From Clusia tigrina (Eukaryota; Arthropoda; Insecta; Diptera; Clusiidae), in the NCBI GenBank assembly GCA_920105625.2, contig CAKKTE020000090.1, positions 1,588,501 through 1,652,500 of the forward strand: DNA of 64,000 bases, written 5' to 3'. The translations under genes were made by a program, and so were the position numbers. Shown here piece after piece: positions 32,392 through 43,047 of the stretch; the stretch's first letter is position 1; each line of letters opens with the position of its first letter. Below the pieces are notes generated by a model, which saw only the letters and a list, made by a program, of their open reading frames with translations, made no database searches and was not told where the DNA came from.

Positions 32392-33836
32392 TCAAATGTT
32401 GGCATATTTTTTCTGGATTGAATCCTTGCTCTTATAAATCCATCTCTGGCCTCCTCTCCATATACCGACTGCTTCAGTTACCAACTTAACGCAACGTTCA
32501 ACTGCTTGCGTGTGACAGGGCAATTTAAGTATTGTTTCACTAAGACCAGAACCGGATTCCACTACTTCTTTGAATTTATCCTCCAACAAATTTTTAGTTA
32601 AAGGAGGTTCAGTCACTTCTACACTTTCCCAGCTAACAAGATCAATGTAGTCTTCAGCTTCAAAATTTATTTTAGGTAAAATAAACCTTCGAATGCCAGC
32701 TCGTGCTTCTGTTCTAGCTTTTAAAATTTTTGAGCAGGCAAATTGACGAATTTCCTTCCTTTCATCAGCAAGCATACACAATAAAATATTTTCCACATGG
32801 CCAAAATATCCATTTCTTCGGATAACAGGACTTACAATTTTTCTCAAATCTTCGATAAGACCGCGAATCTATTTGATTTGCAACCAAAGATGATATGATC
32901 CTTTGGTACATGGCGTATTTGATTTTATTTCAAACCACATTCTGCCGTATACTTTCATTATAAAATTTGTCAGTATTTGCAAACGTAAAGTCGTAAAATT
33001 CTATTTGCTGTTGTGAGCCATCTAGAGTGATTTAATTGACCAGGACTCTTGTTCGCTAAGTCAGTGGAAATCGAACCCGAAGAGATCGCAGTCATAATTT
33101 CCAAAAGATACTTTTGATCTGTGCTCAACTCATTTATGTTTGTACATTGTGGCAGCGTTGTTTCAATAGGGTCGAAATTAATTATTGGCAAATATTCGCA
33201 ATTTTGTAATTGCTTGCCAATTAGTCCTGAAAACCCACGTGGACTCTTCGTTTGACCATCCAAATTTTGGAGTAAATGGCGTAACGGGAGCTCATTGGCG
33301 TGTATTTGGCATATAAACCACTGCAAGGGTTTTTCAAATTCCTCTTCCAAAAGCCGTATAACTCCTCTATTGTTACCAGTGTTCACAACAGTGCCGTCAC
33401 ATCCAACAGCTGATATATGCGTTAAATCAATTGACTTCTTGGTTAGGTAAGTTACTATGCGAATAAGTTACTATAATAATATGCGGTAAGTTACTATAAT
33501 AATATGAGAATAATGCTCTTCCACTTGGGTGCTTTGGTAATTTTTCTTTCCCTTTTTTGAAACTGTCAAAGTTCTGTCTTTTCTTCCATCAAAGTATAAA
33601 GCGACTAGAGATGTTGAATTTTGTGCTTCCTGCAGTCGTTGACGACTTTTTATACGTTCACGTCGAACTTTTGACCGATCAACAACAAGCTTTGTATTTT
33701 CGGGGATTATTAATCCAACATCCTGTACCACAGCACATGCTATAATTGCAGCCGACCTATCAGAAACTCCTGTTCGATCACATGCGACAGCTAGTGATGG
33801 TAATTTTGTTTGCATTTGATATGATGCGGGTTTCAT
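32392..33836 (-). pseudogene. Transposase-like protein (hAT-like, cryptic family), broken
   Basis: Minus-strand coding in three main blocks. 33836-33471: PSLAVACDRTGVSDRSAAII, then LYFDGRKDRTL (possible first catalytic Asp). 33430-32970: AVGCDGTVVNTGN (second Asp), FICQIHANELPLRHLL (a C-x-x-H motif as in hAT insertion domains), LNHSRWLTTANRILRLYV. 32847-32392: RNGYFGHVENILLCML, DYIDLVSWESVEVTEPPL, LPCHTQAVERCVKLVTEA. Frames change near 33460 and 32965-32850, and a short AGTTACTATAATAATATG repeat interrupts the first junction. I recognise the pattern from uncharacterised arthropod proteins but not a named family. N-terminal DNA-binding domain not seen. Confidence 0.7.
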
Positions 33837-34054
33837 TGTAGACTTTGATAATGAAGCTATATTTTGATTTTTAATTTTTCAGTCTGTGATATAAATTTTG
33901 TATGGGAGCCCCCATATGGAGTGGAGATAAGGGGCAGGTATGTTCTGAAAAAAGATTTGTGGTGAAAAAATAATGTGAGTCTGTCATACATCGTATACCC
34001 CTAGTTGCAACCTGGAAACTGTGACGGCCCATTTTTAACAATTTCGTAAAATCT

Positions 34055-34373
34055 TCAAATTTGTATGGGAGCCCCCATATGGAGTGGAGATAGGGGGTAG
34101 GTATGTCCTAGAAAAATGTTTATTGTGGCAAATTAGTGGGGGTCAGTCTTTCATTAAACTCCTCTACGAGCGACTCCGTGGCAGTTGTGTGACTTTTTGT
34201 AGAGTTTTACACCTATACCATCAACTTTGACCCCGTTGAGGCACCTCAGAACGTTATGCTAGAAACTCCTATTTTTGTAAAAGTTTATATGTACTATCAG
34301 GTCATCTTTTGGTAACTATTCCATTTTAAAATGCTGAAAAAAAAATTACCCCATACAAGTTCACTCCGCCCTA
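34055..34373. repeat. Right long terminal inverted repeat of DNA transposon
   Basis: Reverse-complement partner of 31796-32117. It ends TTCACTCCGCCCTA directly before the GTGTGCAG duplication. Confidence 0.85.
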
Positions 34374-34381
34374 GTGTGCAG

Positions 34382-35841
34382 CGCTCTCCCCCGTGGGAGA
34401 GAACGAGATCTATGAGCGAGTCACTCCACTCTTCGTGGAGTGCACATTGCAAACCCCCAATAATGTCCTGCTCCAGTATAGCAGTGGATTGTGCGACAAT
34501 TACAACAAATTCGTCAGCAACAACAACATCTGCCTTCTCTACGTACGGTACAACAACTACATTCTCGACTACAACTGCGACATCAACATGTTCTTCTGCC
34601 TGTGTGCAAATTCCACCAAAAGGCGTGCAGGTAAGACAACTGCAATCGCTACCAAAGAGAGCACGAACCTCACCCACGACAGATAAAGCGAAAAGAACGC
34701 CCAACACTAACAAAAAGCAAAAAATAGCAAAAAACCCAAGCCAAAGTAAGTTATCAAACTACTGGTTGAGCGATACTACTTCAGAAAGAAAAAACAGATT
34801 TGCTGCTTTGACCGTTGATGATGACGAACTTGCTGAACCCTCGCATAGTGGACAAGTTGATCAAAATGAGTCCGAAAAAGAAAAAACAACTAGTCCGAAA
34901 AAAAAAGTTTAAACAAACTACCCCCTATATACGTACAAGGCGTAGAATGCATGAAGACGTTAAAAAATGCGCTTACCGCTGTTGCAGACAGTAACTTTAT
35001 ATTTAAAATATTAACAAACAATGAAGTACGAATTCAATCGAATGACTCGGAAACATACACAAAAATATTCGAAATGCTAAAGCAAAAAGGTACGAAGCTG
35101 TACACATTTAAACCCAAAAATGAAAGAGGTTTCAAAGTCATTCTTCGCAATATGCACCCCTCCGCAGACCAAGAAGAAATTAAAAATGAGCTTGGTGAAA
35201 ACGGTCACAAAGTTTTAAACATAACTAGCATAACTCAACGGACAACAAAAAAAACCGCTACCACTGTTTAGCATAGAACGGGAAACAAATACTAACAATA
35301 AAGATATTTCTAGCATTAACAAATGAATGCATTGCATAGTAGTTTTTGAGGCACCTCATCATAAAAGAGAAGTCGCGCAATGCAGTAAATGCCAAAAATA
35401 CGGACATACAAAAAACTACTGTACAAGGGATCCAGTATGTGTGAAATGCGCTGGAAAGCATCTAACAAGTGAATGTAAAAAAAAAAAATAACCAACGCAG
35501 CTGAAATTAAATGTGCCCTATGTGGCGGAAATCATACTGCAAACTACAAAGGCTGTGAAATATACAAAGCCATAAAAATTCAAAGGTTTCCATCTTTACG
35601 CAGAAAGGATCCATTATTACTTCAGACCAAAAATATGGATGGATCAGTAGTTAAACCAGGCGTAAGCTATGCCGAAATTGCAGGATCGTCAAATCCAAAT
35701 AAAACTGAAGGAAATACAAAAAATTCAAACGATAGTGATATTAATGAACTTAAAGACATGGTGAAATCCCTAATCACTCAAATGACTAATATGATGAGTA
35801 TCATTACAATGTTACTAACAAGCTTAAACGCACGAAAGTAA
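34382..35841 (+). pseudogene. LINE E ORF1 (gag-like), split by DNA transposon and frameshifted
   Basis: The ORF1 start ATG is at 31784 and its first four codons (MSVQ) lie left of the DNA transposon; the frame continues at 34382 as RSPPWERTRS. The N-terminal low-complexity part runs to 34912, where a change in an A run near 34900 shifts the frame. A gag-like core is at 34920-35270 (PPIYVQGVEC, GFKVILRNMHPSADQEEIKN). More shifts follow. Zinc knuckles CSKCQKYGHTKNYC, CVKCAGKHLTSEC and CALCGGNHTANYKGC lie at 35375-35560, and the C-terminal part is 35635-35841. The gene is broken in at least three places beyond the insertion. Confidence 0.88.
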
Positions 35842-36100
35842 TAGTTTAATAATTGTAGCCTGGAATGCAAATGGCCTAACAAAACATTATCTTGAGTTGA
35901 AGCAATTTTTGTCTGACAAGAAAATAGATATAGCTCTAGTATCAGAAACACATTTTACGAACAAAAGCTATTTAGTATTTCCTGGATATAAAATGTATGT
36001 GACAAATCATCCTGATAGTAAAGCTCGTGGTGGGACAGCTATCATAATAAATTCACTATTAAAACATACTGAACGGCAACCATATGCAACACCTCATATT
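35842..36100 (+). pseudogene. LINE E ORF2 N-terminal part (endonuclease), before BEL insertion
   Basis: Opens with IIVAWNANGLTKHYLEL, then DIALVSETHFTNKSY, SKARGGTAIIINS: the first endonuclease motifs of Jockey-clade ORF2. There is no ATG at the expected place; the sequence AAAGTAATAG just before may be a damaged overlapping start/stop. The frame runs straight into the BEL LTR at 36106 and resumes at 48471. Confidence 0.88.
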
Positions 36101-36105
36101 CAATC

Positions 36106-36469
36106 TGTTTACGTCAGTTTATTTAATTTTATTTACAATTAACACCAGCAAAAGTAGTTGAACATTAAATAATAAATACTGTTCACTAAATGTTTAAACT
36201 AATCAAACAATATACACAGAAGCTAAGTTCGTCGACTGTTGCCGATTGAAGGCTGGTAAAAGAAGAGATCGGGTAATCAGAAAACTCGCCGCTCGTGGCT
36301 TGTGATACCACGAGGCGGCTGAATATTTCAGCAAAGGTTGTCCGCCATCCGGTGCTGAATCTGCCGTACCCCGCGATGCAGCAAAACACAGCTGTGCTTT
36401 ACTTATCGCAGGTCATGGCAGCTCCAGCACCGGGCGGCGGCGCATATTCGAAAGTTCATGACGGGAACA
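36106..36469 (-). repeat. BEL 3' LTR (364 bp)
   Basis: Plus strand starts TGTTTACGTC and ends GACGGGAACA. The purine tract (GGGGGG in CAAGGGGGGCTGC on the minus strand) abuts it at 36470-36485. Confidence 0.93.
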
Positions 36470-36485
36470 TGCAGCCCCCCTTGCA

Positions 36486-36801
36486 GTACTGCAATGGAGA
36501 CCCCAGACGAAGACGGCCGACGTGCCGGTGGTGCCTGAGTGTCAGGGCGGTCTTCTGCCGCGATCGCTCCGGCCAACCAATTCCACAACTTGTGGAACTC
36601 AGGTGGCGGTGGTTGCCACACGTCGGGCGGTGGGGACACGAGCAGATGCCGCAGTCCGAGGGTGGAAGCCGGCGGGCGTTCAATATGTTGGCTTCGGCCT
36701 AGTCCCGGTTGTGGTTGATGCATGCTAGATGGGAGAGACAAAAAAAGAGCGGGTACAACGATCGAGATCTACGGAATGGCATAAGGGAAATATTAAAAGG
36801 T
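36486..36801. other. BEL 3' untranslated region
   Basis: About 316 GC-richer bases between the integrase stop and the purine tract. Only short shadow frames are seen and nothing recognisable. Confidence 0.6.
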
Positions 36802-37282
36802 TTACGCTTCCCCTCGCAAGGGAGGGGGCTCCTCCAATGGGAGTATCACCATTTTAGCAAGAGGTCTGGTGAGTACGCCTCTTGCTGTCCGCACATCTGC
36901 GACACGCACTTTCCCCATCAGGTCCTGGATGCGTGTGGGTAACTCGTCCCAGGCGCCAGTCCTGCGGCGCTAAGTTGTCCTCCCGTATAATGACGAGGTC
37001 TCCGGTCTTAAGGTTTTCTTGCACGGTTCGCCGCTTGCTGCGTCGCTGGCATTCCAGGAGATACTCCGTTTTCCAGCGCGCACTGAATTGCTGAGCGAGT
37101 GCACGCAATTTTTGCCACCGGTTCATAATTGAAAGGTATGGAACCGCCTCCTCAGGTTCTGCGGGCGACAACAGAGGTCCACCCACCAGGAAATGGCCTG
37201 GGGTTAGCGCCTGTAAATCCGTGGGATCTTCTGAGAGAGCGCTGGTGGGCCGAGAGTTGAGACACGCCTCAATCCGAGCTAG
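36802..37282 (-). pseudogene. pol: BEL integrase C-terminal part
   Basis: Minus-strand continuation of the integrase after LOA1: LARIEACLNSRPTSALSEDP, LTPGHFLVGGPLL, LARIEACLNSRP and LTPGHFLVG being signature segments of Pao integrases, then NLKTGDLVIIREDNLAPQDW and RLGRVTHTHPGPDG. A one-base change near 36910 shifts the frame. The other frame then reads KVRVADVRTARGVLTRPLAK to a stop at 36802-36804. The 13-bp LOA1 target duplication lies at the 37282 end. Confidence 0.88.
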
Positions 37283-37302
37283 GTAGGTAGGTAGGTAGGT
37301 AG
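37283..37302 (-). repeat. LOA1 3' tail of CTAC repeats
   Basis: On the plus strand five copies of GTAG follow the target duplication; on the minus strand this is the 3'-terminal (CTAC)n tail of the LINE. The next ~155 bases up to ORF2 are 3' UTR. Confidence 0.8.
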
Positions 37303-37458
37303 GAGTGGCCGCCCAGTTTGCCAAAAGCACACTTGAGCACACATAATGGCCCATTGTGATACCACGGTGTGGCGCCGAGGACTGACTAAAAAGGTTCCCA
37401 TACTTGGGATGGTGATAGTCAGCGCAAGGACAGCGCCTGGAAAGGCACGACTCCCCCG

Positions 37459-40400
37459 TCATGTTTCAGGAAACCATCCTGATACTTTGATGAACCTGGC
37501 TATGTCCCTAATATTAATGGATGACAGCTCTGTCAGGCTTGTAAGAAATGGGGCACCAAAGGTGCGAATTCTTCTTCTGCTCAAGGATGGGCAGTGGCAT
37601 AAGAGGTGGAAAACCGTCTCGTCCTCCTCCTCGAAGCCACAGCCTCGGCAAAAGTCATTTGAGGGTAGGCCCAGTCTTTCTGCGTGCTGTCCCATTATGC
37701 AGTGGCCGGTCAAAACCGACACAGTTGTCGACAGTGATACGCGATCAAGTCGAAGAAGTTGATTGGTTCTATTTTTGTCCATGCTTGCCCAAGTTAGTCT
37801 AGCCGTGTGGCAGGATTCCTCGTTAGCCCAGGATTTGTAGGCGTCAGCCAGATATTTCCGTTTGATTTCGAGCTTGGCTGTTGCCAGTGGAATGCCGATG
37901 TTTAAAGAGGGGTGAATGTCGTGCATTAGCGTGCCTGCTTTGGCAAGCTCGTCCGCCTCGCAGTTTCCCGGGATTTCGCTGTGTCCGGGAACCCAGACTA
38001 GGTGCACCCGAGAGTAACTTGCGAGCTCATTTAAAGATGTTCGACATTCATGAACTAGTCTTGATGTGGCCGTGGAGCCAAAAAGAGATTTAATGGCGGC
38101 CTGGCTGTCTGAGAAGATAGATACGTCAACTGCGCCGATATCACTACTCAGCATCCATTTGGCTGCGTGGTAAATGGCCATGACCTCAGCTTGAAAAATG
38201 CCGCAATGGTCTGGTAGACGTAGGGAGATGTTTAAGTCCCGCTTGTCGGAATTAATACCGCTGCCGACTCTACCTCCAGGCTTGGAACCGTCGGTGTAGA
38301 TTTCCACCGTTTCACCGACGATTAGGTGTTTTGAAGTCCAGTCGTTTCAGCTTAGAATAGTGATGTCGAATTACCTGTTCAAATCGGGATAGACCGGCAT
38401 ATAATCGGTGAAGTTGGGGACAGATGGATCCTGATTCAGAAAAGAAGCATGGCCCGTGAGGGGGTTGCGCCAGTGCGAAAGAGCGGTAAGTCTAATCGCT
38501 GTCAACTTGGCTTGTTGCTTAACCAGGAGCCCCGAGGGGAGCCAGTGCAGCATGGTAAAAAGGGCTTTCGTAGGTTTGCTACGAAGAGCGCCAGTGATCA
38601 GTAGAGCAATGGATCTTCTGGTTTTATCGAGGGATTTGATATTGCAGGCTTTTTCGAGAGCTTGCCACCAGAAGACCGACCCTTATAACAGGTTTGGTTT
38701 AACGATGGCCGTGTAGAGCCAGAGCACGACTCGAGGACGAAATCCCCATCGTGCACTAACTGCTCCTTTACAGCAGTATATAGCGCATGTTACCTTACGT
38801 GCCCTCTCAGCTAGATTGGCTTTCCAATTAAGCTTTGGGTCGAGAATCAAGCCTAAGTACTTAACGTGTGTGCTCAAAGAGAGCGGAGTGCCGTTTAGAC
38901 TAGGCATTGTATAACTTGGAATTTTGTACTTCCTAGTGGAAAGCATAGTCTTGGTTTTGGTTGGGTTAACCCCAAGTTCGAATTCATGACACCAGTTCGA
39001 CACAATAGAGAGTGAATAGTTAAGTTTTTCGGAAAGTGTTTGTGTGAATTTGCCGGATGCCGCGATTGCTATGTCGTCCGCATAGGCTATCACTTTGCAT
39101 CCAGTAGATTCCAATCTCATCAGCAGTGTGTTAACTGCCAGGTTCCAGGAGGGGTGATAAAACACCCCCTTGTGGCGTGCCCCTGTTAGCCACCCTCATT
39201 GATTGGGCACTGCCGATCGTGGAAGTGATGATTCTAGATTTTAGTAGAAGCTCTATAAATTTAAGAAGGCCTGAATTCAGGTTAAGGTTATAGAGTGCGG
39301 AAATGACAGCGTTGGGGCATACATTGTTGAATGCTCCCTCGATATCCAGAAATATGGCAAGTGTGAATTCCTTGAACGCCAAGGATTTGTCAACTTGAGA
39401 AATGAGAGAATGAAGTGCTGTTTCAACCGATTTGCCTTTAGAGTAGGCGTGTTGAGATACAGAGAGAAGAGAAGGGTTGATCGATGTCCTGATATGTAGA
39501 TCAAGAGCTCTTTCTAGAACCTTAAGAAGAAAGGATGTTATACTTATGGGTCTGTAATCCTTAGGTTTGGTGTGCGAGGCCTTCCCAACTTTTGGTATGA
39601 AGACGACCCGAGCCGTGCGCCAGCGTAAGGGAATGTATTGCAATCTGAGGCTTGCATTATATATTTGAAGCAGCCATGGAACGATAATCTCTTCCCCATT
39701 TTGGATATCGGCAGGAATGATGCCGTCCGGTCCGGGGGACTTGTATGGCTTAAAGGTTTGAATGGACCATTCAAGGTGACTTTTTGTCACTTGGAATGTG
39801 GGGAGGCTATCATGGGAAACCTGCTCCACCTGGTAGAGTGCTTGATCCGCTGAGGCTAAACTCCCTGGGAAGTGGGTGTCTAGCAGGATATCAAGGGTTT
39901 CGGCGCTTGAGTGAGTCCAGCTGCCATCTGGTTTTTGGATACAGTCAAGGGCTTTGTTAGAGGAGTGGAGAATTTTACGAAGACGGCTAGCCTCGGACGT
40001 CGATTCAATGCTTTCGCAAAATTCCCTCCATGACGCTCGTTTCCCTCGCCTAATGGCGTATTTCAACTCTTTTTGTTTATTTTTGAAAGGGGCCCACGCA
40101 GCTGTAGCTTTAGCTTTGTTGAAAAGCATTCTACAAGTTTTGCGAAGACTTGCAATTTCCGAGTTCCACCACGGAGGTTTAGGTTTGCCCCGTGGTTCGG
40201 GAGTGATGCAAGATATATGAGTGGCTTTTTTAAAAGCTGTGGTCAGATCGTCGACCGTCCGATCAATGTCGGGACAGTTGTGGATAATAGGGGGAGTCGT
40301 TGCTAAGCATGACCCCAGTTTGAGCCGGAAAAGAGGCCAGTTCGTGTTTTTTCTATTGACTGGTTTAAGAGATTCTGTATTGCCTGTAGTCTCCCTCAAG

Positions 40401-41059
40401 TCAATGTCAAAGGTGATATAGCAGTGGTCCGAAAAGGAGCATTCCTGTGAGACGAACCAATTGCTTATCATGTTGGAGTAGTTATCGCTGACGAGGGTGA
40501 TGTCAAGCACTTCCTTCCTTACGGATGTGAGGAAGGTCGGCTCATTTCCCCGGTTAGCAATGCCTAAGTTATTTGAAATGATAAAGTCGAAAAGACACTC
40601 ACCTCGATCGTTTGTGCCGGAGCTGCCCCATATTTCGTGATGGGCATTGGCATCGGCGCCGATAATTACCGGAATCTGTTTCTGGTGGGCTACAGCAACC
40701 ATTTGCTTCAGTATGTCTGGTGGCGGGGAGTCGCCATAGTCATGAGCCATGTAGTTCGAGGAGATCCAGAAAGTCCGTGGACCCATTTCAATGACCATGG
40801 CAACATTGTCTTTGTCACTGAATCTAGGGAGTAAAAGAGCGTTAACGCTGTTTTTTACCAGAATTCAGGATCTTGGTTTACCTTGATCCTCGATATATAC
40901 CATACGATATCCGTATGCATTGAGTCCAGAAACCCGGTCATTTATGACCCAAGGTTCTTGGACGAGAATGAGCTCCTCCCCTATATCCGAGAGGCGGAGA
41001 AGCAGGGCTGCCGAGGCAGTTTTCGAATGCTGAAGGTTAATCTGTAGTACCTTCAGCAT
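37459..41059 (-). pseudogene. LOA1 ORF2: endonuclease, RT, RNase H (broken)
   Basis: Starts at ATG 41059, overlapping ORF1 by 23 bases. Endonuclease: QINLQHSKTA, LVQEPWV, GADANAHHEIWGS, FSDHCYITF. RT: SPGPDGIIPADI, PKDYRPISITSFLLK, LAIFLDIEGAFNN, RGTPQGGVLSPLL, IAYADDIAIAA. RNase H: EIYTDGSKPGG, QAEVMAIYHAA, FSDSQAAIKSL, WVPGHSEIPGNCEADELAK. C-terminal CRGCGFEEEDETVFHLLC. Defects: an in-frame TGA at about 40865 where a Cys is expected, a one-base loss near 39160 inside the RT core, a stop at 38683-38685 and two stops between about 38371 and 38330. End at 37459. Confidence 0.9.
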
Positions 41060-42536
41060 TGTCTGGAAGAGTGATTATAGTGGAATTCAACTCCTCCTCT
41101 TCGGACATTGGAGAGATGTATCCACCAGCCGCATCCGTGTCCATGTGGTCGAAGAATTCTCCGACCAGTTCGGAAGTTGAGAAGCGGCTGCTTCTGGTTG
41201 AAAAGGAGCACATACTCTCATTGTCACTACCCGACAAAGGGGTGAGAGCCGGGCCCGAGCAGCTAGGCTCTTTGGCAGTGGCTTGTGGGACAGCACCAGC
41301 TGGGGGAGGCTGTTGGGGGGCTTGGGCATCGCACTTGTAGATGCGGAGAGTGATGGCTCCAAAGCCATAATTAATCACCCCCTCGCGGGAGTTGATGGGA
41401 ACACGGGATTGCTCGTTCAAAATGATGGTGACCTCACGCAAAGTGCCTTTGGGGTCACCAACTTTCGCGACCTTCCAGCCATCGGTGGGAAGATCGGTGT
41501 TGCTGAGCTTGAGGATCTTTAAGATTGCCTCGGGCTCCGAGGGCTCGGCAGGAAGCCATGTTTTGGAGCGAGGACGTTGGGGAACCTGGTCCAAAGGTAC
41601 AGCGTTGAGCTGTGCACCCGGCCATATCTCACCTACCCTATTGATCGCTACCTTGTATAGATCCGTCGAGCGTTGGTCCGAGCAAGATACGATCTTAATA
41701 TGTCCTTGATACCACCCTGCGTCACGGCAGCTGGGTGAAGGACCAGGGTTGAGGGACATAACCTCAACGAATATTGGTAACAGTGCCATTTCGACCTGTC
41801 TCCAATTGGCAGGAGTAATGGTCCCATCGGCATTGGCAGAGTCGACCACAGCCCATGTGAGGCTCTCTTTCACAATCTCACTAAGCGGTTTGGAGAGCTT
41901 AGGCTTGGGAGTAGCCAGCCTTACGCGCTTAGGGATGCTTTGGGTGGATTGGCCCGGGCGATCGGCTGATCTCTGCCTCTTGGGGTTACCGGCTGCTTGT
42001 GCAGTGGAGGAGTGGACACGCACATCAGCGTGTGCTGTTGCCCACTCAAGCTTGCCCTTGTCGTATTCTGACAGTTTAGATGGTTCTGAAGCGTTGAGCC
42101 TCGTCAAAATACGGTAAGCCGCTCTACGCGTCCTGTACGCCCTTGTACTCGGGTTCACGTTGGTAGGTGCACCTGAAGGAGGAGCGGTACGGGGAGCAGT
42201 TACCATCGACTTGTGAGGCAATATCGAGGCGTTTGCTGAAGAGGGCTTAGGCGGAGCGACTGCTGCTGGTTTGTGAGTCAATACCCTAGCAGCCGCTGAA
42301 GAGCCTGGGGACAGCGAAGAGCTCTTGGGTGGCTTATTAGCCGAAGCTGTGGTGCTTGTTGGAGGGGCAGTGCTTATGTTGCTTGTCTTCGAACCAAGGG
42401 CGGGAGTGTTGCTGGTGGGCATTTGCCTAGCCAGGGTTTTGCGCGTCCCTGAGGGGATATGCGCGGAAATTTTGTTTGTGTTTGTGTTTGTGTTTTTATT
42501 TTTTGTTGTGTCCATGCAATAAGGGTCCCCACTCAA
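41037..42536 (-). CDS. LOA1 ORF1 protein, intact frame
   Basis: 499 codons without interruption. The N-terminal ~220 residues are low-complexity (Ser, Pro, Ala, Thr, Lys), including a Thr/Asn repeat near the start. A conserved domain follows at about residues 225-400: ILPIFVEVMSLNPGP, CRDAGWYQGHIKIVSC, DLYKVAINRVGEIWPGAQL, LPTDGWKVAKVGDPKG, VNYGFGAITLRIYK-like text. A similar domain is found in LOA2 ORF1 here and resembles the insect domain of unknown function DUF4780 (from memory, not searched). No CCHC knuckle was found. An acidic tail (SPMSEEEELN) ends the protein and overlaps ORF2. Presumably binds element RNA. Confidence 0.85.
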   Translation of the reverse strand: MSGDPYCMDTTKNKNTNTNTNKISAHIPSGTRKTLARQMPTSNTPALGSKTSNISTAPPTSTTASANKPPKSSSLSPGSSAAARVLTHKPAAVAPPKPSSANASILPHKSMVTAPRTAPPSGAPTNVNPSTRAYRTRRAAYRILTRLNASEPSKLSEYDKGKLEWATAHADVRVHSSTAQAAGNPKRQRSADRPGQSTQSIPKRVRLATPKPKLSKPLSEIVKESLTWAVVDSANADGTITPANWRQVEMALLPIFVEVMSLNPGPSPSCRDAGWYQGHIKIVSCSDQRSTDLYKVAINRVGEIWPGAQLNAVPLDQVPQRPRSKTWLPAEPSEPEAILKILKLSNTDLPTDGWKVAKVGDPKGTLREVTIILNEQSRVPINSREGVINYGFGAITLRIYKCDAQAPQQPPPAGAVPQATAKEPSCSGPALTPLSGSDNESMCSFSTRSSRFSTSELVGEFFDHMDTDAAGGYISPMSEEEELNSTIITLPDNAEGTTD

Positions 42537-43034
42537 AGCCGCTATCTCAGTCCGAACGTGTGGTCACTAAATATGGTCCCATGGTTATCTGTGCAAGCAG
42601 GGAGGCCATGCGAGGGTTGGCACAAGCCCTTATGGGGTCAAGTGCTCAGAGCCAGACCAGTGCTAATCGGGAGTTCCACTCAACCGAACCCACACTACCG
42701 ACTTAACGGTAACAGACGTCGAACGTACTTTGAGGCCTGCCAAGGTTTTAACGGGACGGGGGCAGCTGCAACCTTAGACCGGAGCCGTTCACACTCAAGT
42801 TTCACCTTGGTGCTACCGTGACAAAAGACAGCTAGGTCCAGAAAATTACAGCTACCAGCCCAGGGCAATCAGAACAGTTACATTGGTCCAAAGAGAAGTC
42901 CGGGGACGAAGGATAGGGGTCGTGCCAATTGGTGCTACTGAACTCCCGTGCAAGAAAACAGCAGCACCTGGGGGAGTGTAGACCATTTAGCGTAACCCAG
43001 GGTGCACCGCGTGGAGGCGGTCTACATTACACCC
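42537..43034 (-). other. LOA1 5' UTR
   Basis: GC-rich non-coding leader between the BEL target duplication and ORF1. No gene or strong motif is seen. Confidence 0.65.
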
Positions 43035-43047
43035 CAATCCGAGCTAG

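Larger units (their letters stand above)
31796..34373 (-). mobile_element. 2.6-kb long-TIR DNA transposon with hAT-like transposase relic
   Basis: The termini TAGGGCGGAGTGAA...TTCACTCCGCCCTA are flanked by the 8-bp duplication GTGTGCAG (31788-31795 and 34374-34381). Inverted similarity extends inward about 320 bp on each side (31796-32117 against 34055-34373), including the AACTGCCACGGAGTCGC and TATGGGGGCTCCCATAC blocks. A third copy of the latter lies at about 33895-33945. The transposase relic is on the minus strand between the arms. The 8-bp duplication and a Cys-x-x-His motif in the protein favour hAT-like. The fit at both ends is exact. Confidence 0.92.
37283..43034 (-). mobile_element. 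LOA-clade LINE (LOA1), near full length, in BEL integrase
   Basis: A 5.75-kb non-LTR retrotransposon on the minus strand. The 13-bp duplication CAATCCGAGCTAG flanks it (37270-37282 and 43035-43047). It has a 5' UTR (~42537-43034), ORF1, overlapping ORF2 with endonuclease, RT, RNase H and a C-terminal Cys/His motif, and a 3' end made of CTAC tetranucleotides rather than poly(A). RNase H after RT together with the QINLQHSK opening of ORF2 marks the LOA clade. ORF2 has several stops and one frameshift. Confidence 0.92.

Noticed and set aside
34297..34713. 138-codon minus-strand ORF opposite LINE E ORF1
   Set aside because: Crosses the DNA transposon boundary and mirrors a Thr/Ser-rich low-complexity stretch.
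34331..34912. Stand-alone 193-codon gene starting inside the DNA transposon
   Set aside because: Its first ~14 codons are the transposon's inverted repeat; the rest is LINE E ORF1 continuing from the ATG at 31784.
36295..36702. Open frames in and next to the BEL 3' LTR
   Set aside because: Both LTR copies give similar short frames with no conserved protein pattern; shadows of GC-rich LTR sequence.
37283..37302. Independent GTAG microsatellite
   Set aside because: It starts exactly after the 13-bp target duplication and ends at the LOA1 3' UTR, so it is the element's tail.
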